Below, in pieces: positions 1 to 5,179 of a stretch of 5,179 nt of DNA. The stretch comes from Leptospira sp. Its GTDB lineage: Bacteria; Spirochaetota; Leptospiria; Leptospirales; Leptospiraceae. The stretch lies in NCBI GenBank assembly GCA_027531445.1, contig JAPZRK010000102.1:1-5179 (forward strand), in the 5' to 3' direction. The notes below the pieces were generated by a model. It was not told the origin of the DNA, searched no databases, and was given only the letters and a program-made list of their open reading frames with translations. Position 1 is the stretch's first letter. Every line of letters starts with the position of its first letter. A program made the position numbers and the translations under genes.

Positions 1-1192
1 TAAAATTTTCATTGGTTGAATTTGCATTTAGGATACCAATGATCTGCTCTCCACCCCGTTGAATGAAACCCAAGGAAAAACCAGAAAGGGTGTTTACGTT
101 GGTTGGACGTCCGTTTTTATCCAATACCCCACCTTGAGCGGCGAGCCCTGTATTGTACTGCCCATACGCAAGTTGTTGGTATCGCCAATCAATACCAAAG
201 TCGTTTAAATCTGTTGAGGTAAGTTCAACAATTAAAACTTCCAATAATACTTGTTTTCTGGCAGAATCTAAAACTTTGATGATCTTTTTAATCTCTTCCC
301 ATTCACCGGGAAGTGCGGTAACAATTAGAGAGTTTGACTCCTTATGTGCAACAGCTTTGATTTTTTCCTGCTTTCCTCCAGGCCTTTGCGCTGGTGGTGG
401 CTGTTGGACAACGGGAGCAACCTTTCCCTCTGATCCCGGTTCCGTTCCGGCGACAGGTGCAACTGGTAGTTCCGGCATATCTAATTTTACTAATATTGCT
501 GCCAATTTTTCAGCTTCGTTGTATTCCAAGGTGTAGATATGTATGTCACCTGCAGACGAAATAGCTCCAGGTCCTTCTAACTTGACATCCAAATTATCAA
601 TTAACTTCAATAACTTGTTGATATCGGCGGTTGAACCAGATAACAAAAGAGTGTTTTGATTTTTCGGAATGATGATATCGGTATCTGGCGAAGTGACCCG
701 TTTTAAAATGGGTTCGAGCTCATTGGCGTTTGCAAATTCAAGGGGAACAATCTGAGTGATTGTTTTATTCAAACCAATATCATTTTCGGAAATCAAATCT
801 TTACCGATGCGAACTAACGGGGATTTAGCTAAAGCATCTTTTATCTTTACAACCTTTATTAGGTCATTTTCCTCAATAAGTCCGAAGCCTTGAGATTCTA
901 AGACTGACTTCATAAAAGAAAAGGCATCATCTACTTTGATGCGTCGTTGTGAAATAATTGTAACCTTTTTTCCTTTTACAGAGTCATCGATGAGAATATT
1001 TCGTTTGATGATCGCGCTCATTCCCATCAAAAAATCTTTTAATTCTGTATCTCTCCAATCAGCGGTAAAGGTAGATGCTTCCGAACCTTGCAGTGATTTT
1101 GATTTTGGTTTGGTCTTCTCCTCAGAAAAAGAAGGTGTCACAAGCAAATAGAATGCGACAAAGATTGCAGCTAGAGCAATGATTCGATTCAT
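1..1192 (-). CDS. gspD: Type II secretion system secretin GspD, N-terminal 397 residues (runs off the left edge)
   Basis: This is the outer-membrane channel subunit of the type II secretion system. I translated the minus strand from the ATG at 1192 and it stays open to base 1, so the C-terminal secretin barrel is outside the window. Residues 1-23 form a Sec signal peptide (MNRIIALAAIF..., cleavage likely after SFS). An N0 domain follows at about 40-120 (ADWRDTELKDFL, then NDLIKVVKI), an N1/N2-type domain at about 143-205 (ITQIVPLEFANANELEPIL), and an N3-type domain at about 217-312. The N3-type domain is split by a Pro/Gly-rich insert at about 238-275 and ends in SNSLIVTALP and IIKVLD. The secretin domain begins at about 313 with QVLLEVLIVELTSTDLNDFG. 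Canonical GspD has one more N domain. The start lies one base after the gspC stop, so translation is probably coupled; no clear Shine-Dalgarno is visible. The family call is secure; T2SS rather than type IV pilus secretin follows from the N0 domain and the adjacent gspC. Confidence 0.94.
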   Translation of the reverse strand, partial: MNRIIALAAIFVAFYLLVTPSFSEEKTKPKSKSLQGSEASTFTADWRDTELKDFLMGMSAIIKRNILIDDSVKGKKVTIISQRRIKVDDAFSFMKSVLESQGFGLIEENDLIKVVKIKDALAKSPLVRIGKDLISENDIGLNKTITQIVPLEFANANELEPILKRVTSPDTDIIIPKNQNTLLLSGSTADINKLLKLIDNLDVKLEGPGAISSAGDIHIYTLEYNEAEKLAAILVKLDMPELPVAPVAGTEPGSEGKVAPVVQQPPPAQRPGGKQEKIKAVAHKESNSLIVTALPGEWEEIKKIIKVLDSARKQVLLEVLIVELTSTDLNDFGIDWRYQQLAYGQYNTGLAAQGGVLDKNGRPTNVNTLSGFSLGFIQRGGEQIIGILNANSTNENF

Positions 1193-1193
1193 T

Positions 1194-2108
1194 TTAATTT
1201 CGGATAATAAATTCATAGGTGATAATCTTGCCTTGTCTTTCTAAATCTACTGCTATTTTCGGTGCTTGTTTCACCGAAGACCAAATTTCCAACATCTTTT
1301 CTGTATCGTTTAGCGGCATCCCATTCACCCTTCGAATGATGTCACCGCTCCTAGCTCCCAGTGCATAAAAAACATGATCTTTTGCCACTTGATACAGTTT
1401 ATAACCCTCAATTTTTCCCTCAACCAAATGAGGTCCAAATCTTGCATTTTTATAGATCGTATTCGGATCTTTCAATTTACGATTGAGATCTTCCCTGGAA
1501 AGGACTTTTTGCACAGTCTGAGAAGAAGCGAGCGCAGCCGGTAGACCCTCTTCCCCTTTCGGTCGAAGGCGTTCCTTCGCTTGTGCTGGAGTTTCGCCAA
1601 TATTCACTCTTAGACTGAGGCCACCTTTCTTAAGCACAACATAATGCGGTTCGATGTCTTGGATCTTATATCCACCCACCATTTCTCCAATGGCAAACTC
1701 TTCAGAATCGTTAGCCGCTTTTTCTCGGATTGTTACTCGAGCAAATGACCAATGTCCACTCAGGGTTCCTGTGATAAACATTTGGTCTGCATCACCATTG
1801 TCTGCGGCAAGCTCTGGATCTAAATCCACTCCGTCAGCACCTTTGGCACTTGCAACGGTAGGATCATGGAATATGCCCCGAATTAAATTTCCTGTAACGA
1901 TGTCTTCGTACGTAGTCACTGCGAGGACTACCTCTTGTTTTGCAAGCTTTGGACGCGGTTGAGAAGAAGTAGCCCCACCTGTCTCCGTGCTAAAAAAGAA
2001 TAAAAGGATCAAACGTGATAGATAGGCGAGAGAAAAAGAAAACAGGACTACAGGAGGTATGAGCGTGACGAATTTATTGTTTTGAATGCGATTTAGAATA
2101 GAATTCAT
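1194..2108 (-). CDS. gspC: Type II secretion system protein GspC (HR domain plus C-terminal PDZ)
   Basis: GspC is the inner-membrane clamp protein of the T2SS; its periplasmic HR domain binds the secretin N0 domain. The 304-residue product has a short basic cytoplasmic N-terminus, one membrane segment at about 14-39 (VTLIPPVVLFSFSLAYLSRL...), and a Ser/Pro/Lys linker. The HR domain at about 65-172 shows the family pattern: GNLIRGIFHDP, then ITGTLSGHWSFARV, then FAIGEMVGGYKIQDI and VVLKKGG. A PDZ domain at about 228-302 follows (VEGKIEGYKLYQV, ALGARSGDIIRRVNG, ERQGKIITYEF). Length is typical for a PDZ-type GspC. The ATG at 2108 is preceded by AGG four bases upstream and by AAGGGA, both touching a small hairpin. 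It follows the M23 gene by 31 bases and precedes gspD by one base, which fits an operon. The HR region carries an acidic insert (about 90-108) between its first two strands. Confidence 0.92.
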   Translation of the reverse strand: MNSILNRIQNNKFVTLIPPVVLFSFSLAYLSRLILLFFFSTETGGATSSQPRPKLAKQEVVLAVTTYEDIVTGNLIRGIFHDPTVASAKGADGVDLDPELAADNGDADQMFITGTLSGHWSFARVTIREKAANDSEEFAIGEMVGGYKIQDIEPHYVVLKKGGLSLRVNIGETPAQAKERLRPKGEEGLPAALASSQTVQKVLSREDLNRKLKDPNTIYKNARFGPHLVEGKIEGYKLYQVAKDHVFYALGARSGDIIRRVNGMPLNDTEKMLEIWSSVKQAPKIAVDLERQGKIITYEFIIRN

Positions 2109-2114
2109 CAGACC

Positions 2115-2131
2115 TGTCCCTTAAAGGAACA
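2115..2131 (-). promoter_or_regulatory. Small hairpin overlapping the gspC ribosome-binding region
   Basis: In the 31-base gap between the M23 gene and gspC, the leftward transcript reads TGTTCCTTTAAGGGACA. This can fold into seven base pairs (one a G-U) around a three-base loop. The right arm contains AAGGGA, one of the two purine-rich stretches ahead of the gspC ATG, and ends six bases before that ATG. It could modulate gspC translation, or it could be chance; the stem is short and has no T run, so it is not a terminator. Confidence 0.3.
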
Positions 2132-2139
2132 TCTCCTAA

Positions 2140-3045
2140 TTAAATCCCTGCGAATTCCGACTTTGGTAGTTTTGTTACAAACTTTTCGGTGATGTTCAGT
2201 GCAGTTTCTGGATTCATTAGTTTTCCGTTGAGAAACACTTCAAAGTGAAGGTGCGCACCAGTAGCAGTACCTGTTCTTCCAACTGCCGCTATCACACGTC
2301 CCATCTTTACGGTTTCTCCCACCTCAACTAAAATCTGTGAACAATGGGCGTAAACTGTTTTATATCCATTTTTATGCTGGATAATGACAGAATTGCCATA
2401 CCCTCCATTCCTGCCAGTAAAAATAACTTCACCCTCTGCTGCAGAAACGACGGGTGTCCCTACTTTCGCCGCCAAATCAAGGCCAGTATGATACACTCGA
2501 TTGTACTTATTGAAAGGGTCGACACGTCTTCCAAATCGAGAAGTAATCCGACTTTGAGGTACGGGTAGGATGAACATCTTCTTCTTAATGACCCTGGAAG
2601 ATGAAGCATTTTTGATTTGAACTGGGATTTCTAAAACCTGTCCCAATTTTAAACTGTTCGATGTAAGTGAATTGTGTTTTTTTAATTTCGCAATGTCTGT
2701 AGCAAAGGATTTTGCGATCTTTGTGAGAGTGTCTTTCTTTTGAACTGTATACTTTTTGAGTATAACACCTGATTCGTGAATGACTACGTTACTGACAACT
2801 GGCGAAATATCTAGATATTTTGGCAAATCAAGTGAAGCTACTTGTGCATCTTCTTCGTCACCTTGAGTATTTACGCCTTGAGAAAATAGCTTTTGGATCT
2901 CTGAGTCTTGACTTCCAAAAATTTTAAAGACTTGTCCAGAACTAGAAACCACTGTTTTTTCAATGTCTTCGTTGAAACGAGCAAAAGGATTGGCAAAAAG
3001 CTCCACATGAAATGCAAAGAAGAATAGAATGACCAGATATTTCAT
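2140..3045 (-). CDS. Secreted LysM-domain M23 family metallopeptidase (LytM/NlpD-like)
   Basis: This is a predicted exported peptidoglycan-binding endopeptidase of 301 residues. Residues 1-18 are a clean Sec signal peptide (MKYLVILFFFAFHVELFA, cleavage before NP). An acidic, low-complexity stretch covers about 20-90. One LysM module sits at about 98-143 (YTVQKKDTLTKIAKSF through LGQVLEIPV). The M23 domain at about 168-280 keeps the full zinc and catalytic set: H186 and D190 in HTGLD, H234 in YAH, and H265/H267 in HLHFE, so it should be active rather than a degenerate activator. The frame is open back to an ATG at 3141, but that start gives a poor, acid-interrupted leader. The ATG at 3045, with GGGA about five bases upstream and an excellent signal peptide, is preferred. 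It lies between a putative lipoprotein gene and gspC on the same strand, suggesting a role in making room for, or anchoring, the secretin in the wall; a general cell-division or wall-remodelling role is the alternative. Confidence 0.93.
   Translation of the reverse strand: MKYLVILFFFAFHVELFANPFARFNEDIEKTVVSSSGQVFKIFGSQDSEIQKLFSQGVNTQGDEEDAQVASLDLPKYLDISPVVSNVVIHESGVILKKYTVQKKDTLTKIAKSFATDIAKLKKHNSLTSNSLKLGQVLEIPVQIKNASSSRVIKKKMFILPVPQSRITSRFGRRVDPFNKYNRVYHTGLDLAAKVGTPVVSAAEGEVIFTGRNGGYGNSVIIQHKNGYKTVYAHCSQILVEVGETVKMGRVIAAVGRTGTATGAHLHFEVFLNGKLMNPETALNITEKFVTKLPKSEFAGI
2805..2820. repeat. 16-bp perfect palindrome within the M23 peptidase gene
   Basis: AAATATCTAGATATTT reads the same on both strands and encodes part of KYLDIS in the linker just before the LysM module. 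It is AT-rich and short enough that chance is a reasonable explanation. No partner copy was seen elsewhere in the window. Confidence 0.6.
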
Positions 3046-3153
3046 CGTTCCCACTTTCTGATTATCGGAAGACGAAATCCTATATCTTGAACATTGCAGT
3101 AAGAAAGTCACCGCATCAATGAAACGAAACAATAGAAACATCCCAAACCTAAC

Positions 3154-3570
3154 TTATTTTTTTGTTTTTTTGTTTTTCGGATCCGCAAGAATGAATTTAG
3201 ATTCCACCCAGGCATTCACATCCTCAAACTCATATTTCTTTTTTTTCACATCTTCGTTGATCAGATACGCTGCTAGTTTTCCCGTCGAATTTTCTCGGGA
3301 CTCATTTGCAGGATATACCTTAATCTTCAATAAAGAGGGTGTTGATTCTACATACAACCGAACAAGTGTTCCTTTTTTCATTATGTCGTCAGGAGATATC
3401 TTTAAATCATCCTTCAAACTATACACTTTTTCATCATAATACGCGTTGATTTCGCGCATTCTCTCCTTATCGATCAGCCTCTGCGAACACTGAGAAATGA
3501 GTATGAAAAACAAAAAGGTATAAAAGCGAAACAACCTACCACCCAAACGAAGTCTATGAAAAGAGAACAT
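3154..3570 (-). CDS. Small putative lipoprotein, first gene of the T2SS-linked run
   Basis: I do not recognise this 138-residue protein from its sequence. Residues 1-15 are strongly basic, 16-27 are hydrophobic (FYTFLFFILISQ), and Cys28 follows, giving LISQC as a lipobox-like site. Gln at -1 is unusual for the standard lipobox but tolerable under the looser spirochaetal rules, so lipidation is likely rather than certain. The mature part is charged and soluble-looking, with a beta-type core (GTLVRLYVES, LLKIKVYPA) and a very lysine-rich tail (DPKNKKTKK) encoded by runs of A. The ATG at 3570 is the only ATG at this end and an in-frame stop lies 24 bases upstream; no Shine-Dalgarno is evident there. 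A TTG at 3534 preceded by GGTGGTAGG would give a shorter, more typical signal peptide. Its place ahead of the M23 gene, gspC and gspD suggests a T2SS-associated, perhaps pilotin-like, lipoprotein; this is inference from position, size and localisation only. Confidence 0.8.
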   Translation of the reverse strand: MFSFHRLRLGGRLFRFYTFLFFILISQCSQRLIDKERMREINAYYDEKVYSLKDDLKISPDDIMKKGTLVRLYVESTPSLLKIKVYPANESRENSTGKLAAYLINEDVKKKKYEFEDVNAWVESKFILADPKNKKTKK

Positions 3571-3650
3571 AATCGACGAAAAAAGAAAAGCTTATTTTTT
3601 TTTTGGAACCAAAACCCTATCATTTTTGCCTTATTTGCTGAGTGCAAAGA
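3571..3650. promoter_or_regulatory. Divergent intergenic region between the T2SS-linked run and comM
   Basis: The two divergent transcription units start on either side of this 80-base AT-rich gap, so at least one promoter should lie here or just inside the genes. Rightward, TATCAT at 3618-3623 is a passable -10 but lacks a good -35 at 17 bases. Leftward, TTGGTT (3612-3607) and TAAGCT (3594-3589) are only 12 bases apart, too close for a standard promoter. No operator or riboswitch was recognised. Confidence 0.35.
3595..3604. repeat. Homopolymer run of ten T (ten A on the minus strand)
   Basis: Ten consecutive T residues sit in the divergent intergenic gap, about 25 bases upstream of the lipoprotein ATG and about 47 bases upstream of the comM ATG. 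Runs of this length can slip during replication and alter promoter spacing, and A/T tracts also bend DNA. Nothing in the sequence shows which, if either, applies. Confidence 0.9.
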
Positions 3651-5111
3651 ATGTTCCCAAATTTATCAGAAACCCTAAGCCTTTCGAGAGAAGGACAACA
3701 ATCCATTCTGATCCGAGTCGAGGTAGCAATTAGAAAAGGATTGCCTGTTTTCCAAATCCTAGGTCTTGCTTCTCCCATTACCAAGGAATCCAAAGATCGA
3801 ATCCGCATTGCGCTGGAGAGTTCCGGCTTTGTTTTCCCCTTCGATGCAATCATTGTCAATTTACAGCCCTCGCATAAGACGAAAGGAACCTCTTTTTTTG
3901 ATCTTGCTATCTGTCTGGGTATATTGAAGGCAACGGGTCAATGGGAACCCTCTTCCAACACGGAGCTGGTTGCACTTGGTGCGCTTTCTTTATCAGGGGA
4001 AATCCATGGTTCAAAAGAACTTTTGGATTTAATTCGAGCCTATCCAAAGAGTCACGGCACGACTTTCCTTGTGCCAGAAGAGATCCGAAAAGAGACCCTA
4101 CCCACGGGATACTATATCTTCATACGTCATTTGAGTGACCTGCACTCAAACAATCGAAGTCCAGTATCCATTCAACTGGAAGTCCCCAAACCAAAGGAAA
4201 GTGAGGAATGTTGGGAGGAGATGCTTTTGACTTACGATCAAATGAAAGGATTCCAAGCTATCTGTTACGCGATCTTGGGTGGGCACCATACCTTAATTAT
4301 TGGAAACCCAGGTACAGGAAAAACACTTCTTGCACGGATGGCATCTGCAATTCAGCCTCAGTGGTCAATTACGGAATTGAACGAAAGCGAAACTCCCTTT
4401 CATCTATTTGATAATGATGGAAAGTTAAAAGCCCGCCCCTTTCGTTCGCCTCACCATACCTCTACAGAACAGGCGCTAGTAGGTGGAGGAAGTCCCTTGG
4501 TTTTGGGTGAGGTGAGCCTTGCAAATGGAGGAATCCTATTTTTAGATGAACTTACTGAGTTTAAGGATAGAGCTTTAGAATCATTAAGAGAACCTTTAGA
4601 CTCTGGAAAGATATATCTTTCCAGAGTCTATCATAGAGAAACTTTGCCAGCAAATTTCCTATTGATTGCGGCGATGAACCCCTGCCCTTGCGGCAATTAT
4701 AATGGAATGCGGAACTGCCATTGTAGCAAAAAACAAATGAAAGATTATTTAAAAAAACTCAGTGGACCTTTGATCGATAGAATTCCAATCCATGTTCAAT
4801 TATTCCAAAAAATGGAAGCTCGTACGGTAAAAGTCAAAAGAAGTGAGATATTGGAGAGATTAGAAAAAGCGAGAATTTTTAAAGAAAATAGCCTTGGTAT
4901 AGAAAATCAAAAATTTTTAAACAGAGACATCCTAAGAGAACATCTTCCGGAACAAGAGTTAGGATATTTATCCCACAGACAGATATCGAATATTATGCGA
5001 CTAGCAAGAACAATAGCGGATTTTAATTTATCCCCTACCATATCTAAACCAAATTTGCTTGAAGCATACGAATTTGTACAGAATTCGCTTTTCTTTGAGG
5101 ATATCAAATGA
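3651..5111 (+). CDS. comM: ComM / YifB family AAA+ ATPase (Mg-chelatase-like), branch-migration helicase
   Basis: ComM is a hexameric AAA+ helicase that drives branch migration when single-stranded donor DNA is integrated during natural transformation (shown in Vibrio cholerae); its role elsewhere is less clear. The 486-residue product has all three family parts. A ChlI-type N-domain covers about 17-122 (VEVAIRKGLPVF, SGFVFP, FFDLAICLGIL). The AAA+ core runs from about 192 to 390: Walker A GNPGTGKT 218-225, RPFRSPHHTST, Walker B GGILFLDE 293-300, sensor-1 Asn343 in AAMNPCPCG, Cys345/347/356/358 as a possible metal site, and R377 in IDRIPIHV. The C-terminal helical domain follows to about 483, with the sensor-2-type LARTIADF. 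The ATG at 3651 was chosen over an in-frame GTG at 3642 because GAG lies eight bases upstream and the N-terminus then matches E. coli YifB in length. Odd points: codon usage changes sharply near 4569, and a perfect 34-bp palindrome lies at 4597-4630. The reading frame is intact throughout. Confidence 0.96.
   Translation: MFPNLSETLSLSREGQQSILIRVEVAIRKGLPVFQILGLASPITKESKDRIRIALESSGFVFPFDAIIVNLQPSHKTKGTSFFDLAICLGILKATGQWEPSSNTELVALGALSLSGEIHGSKELLDLIRAYPKSHGTTFLVPEEIRKETLPTGYYIFIRHLSDLHSNNRSPVSIQLEVPKPKESEECWEEMLLTYDQMKGFQAICYAILGGHHTLIIGNPGTGKTLLARMASAIQPQWSITELNESETPFHLFDNDGKLKARPFRSPHHTSTEQALVGGGSPLVLGEVSLANGGILFLDELTEFKDRALESLREPLDSGKIYLSRVYHRETLPANFLLIAAMNPCPCGNYNGMRNCHCSKKQMKDYLKKLSGPLIDRIPIHVQLFQKMEARTVKVKRSEILERLEKARIFKENSLGIENQKFLNRDILREHLPEQELGYLSHRQISNIMRLARTIADFNLSPTISKPNLLEAYEFVQNSLFFEDIK
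4130..4150 (+). repeat. Inverted repeat (8-bp arms, 5-base loop) within comM
   Basis: TTTGAGTG and CACTCAAA are exact reverse complements separated by ACCTG. The repeat falls in the linker between the N-terminal ChlI-type domain and the AAA+ core. A smaller one (TCAATT ACGG AATTGA) lies at 4365-4380. Either could form an mRNA hairpin, but neither has a T run or a known role. Confidence 0.55.
4597..4630. repeat. Perfect 34-bp palindrome inside comM
   Basis: The half-site TAGACTCTGGAAAGATA (4597-4613) is followed with no spacer by its exact reverse complement (4614-4630). I checked all 17 pairs; the next outward pair (T/T) does not match. It encodes residues 316-327, LDSGKIYLSRVY, between Walker B and sensor 1, where family members have a similar conserved segment of the same length, so it is not an insertion. 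In mRNA it would form a long stem of about 15 pairs with a tiny loop. There is no T run after it, so it is not a terminator. Function unknown. Confidence 0.96.
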
Positions 5112-5113
5112 TC

Positions 5114-5179
5114 TTACTTTGAAATAAAATGCGAAATTTCCATTGCAATTTTATTGATCGCATAATCCATATATGCTGG
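5114..5179 (-). CDS. Possible C-terminal end of a convergent gene (runs off the right edge)
   Basis: On the minus strand a frame is open from the right edge to a TAA at 5116-5114, giving 21 residues, PAYMDYAINKIAMEISHFIS plus a final Lys. The segment looks like an amphipathic helix, as at a protein C-terminus, and its stop lies only two bases beyond the comM stop, typical of tightly packed convergent genes. It is too short to identify. One other minus-strand frame and a plus-strand ATG frame (5129) are also open here, so the assignment is tentative. Confidence 0.4.
   Translation of the reverse strand, partial: PAYMDYAINKIAMEISHFISK

Noticed and set aside
153..1151. Plus-strand open frames opposite gspD (153-536 and 936-1151)
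   Set aside because: They lie antisense to a well-supported secretin gene and their translations show no domain character.
1654..1962. Plus-strand open frame opposite gspC
   Set aside because: Shadow of the gspC coding strand with no family-like features.
3052..3112. Separate promoter for the M23 gene in the 108-base gap (TTGATG with CAATGT 17 bases on)
   Set aside because: The -10 match is poor, and no better pair of boxes was found; an internal promoter is possible but not supported.
3046..3141. Longer start for the M23 gene at ATG 3141
   Set aside because: It would put 32 residues with an internal Asp and scattered charges ahead of a perfect signal peptide; the ATG at 3045 has GGGA upstream and gives a normal exported protein.
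3119..3439. Plus-strand open frame opposite the lipoprotein gene
   Set aside because: Its Phe/Ser-rich translation arises from the A-rich lysine codons of the minus-strand gene.
3642..3650. GTG start for comM at 3642
   Set aside because: It adds three residues, has no visible ribosome-binding site, and the ATG at 3651 matches the E. coli family member's N-terminal length; it cannot be fully excluded.
4597..4640. The 34-bp palindrome as a transcription terminator
   Set aside because: It lies in the middle of an intact, conserved coding sequence and is followed by TCATAGAG, not a T run.
5129..5179. Plus-strand ATG frame after comM
   Set aside because: No ribosome-binding site and too short to judge; the minus-strand tail frame looks more protein-like.

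Overview
The window reads as chromosomal DNA of a moderately AT-rich, double-membraned bacterium, most probably a spirochaete of the genus Leptospira. That placement is an inference from gene content, overall protein character and a lipoprotein signal with a relaxed lipobox; no marker gene here proves it. No tRNA, rRNA, CRISPR array, transposase or attachment site was found.

Left part (1-3570, minus strand, read right to left): a four-gene run that looks like the front of a type II secretion system (T2SS) operon. It starts with a small putative lipoprotein (3570-3154), then a secreted LysM + M23 peptidase (3045-2140), then gspC (2108-1194), then the first 397 codons of the secretin gene gspD (1192 to beyond the left edge). 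gspC and gspD are one base apart. The set makes sense together: GspD forms the outer-membrane channel, GspC ties it to the inner-membrane platform, a peptidoglycan-binding or peptidoglycan-cutting protein could open or anchor the wall around the channel, and the small lipoprotein is in the right place and size range to be a secretin-targeting (pilotin-like) factor. The last two roles are inferences.

Middle (3571-3650): a short AT-rich divergent intergenic region with a 10-base T run. It must hold the leftward promoter, the rightward promoter, or both, but no strong consensus is visible.

Right part (3651-5111, plus strand): comM, a complete AAA+ 'Mg-chelatase-like' ATPase, the branch-migration helicase family linked to natural transformation. 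A few bases beyond its stop, a minus-strand frame open to the right edge may be the tail of a convergent gene.

The most unusual signals are inside comM. There is a perfect 34-bp palindrome at 4597-4630, and a sharp change in codon usage begins about 30 bp before it: arginine goes from almost all CGN to almost all AGA. Together they suggest that the 3' third of comM has a different history from its 5' part and from the neighbouring genes. No clearly undescribed system was recognised; the T2SS accessory pair (lipoprotein plus LysM/M23 protein) is the best candidate for unexplored biology.
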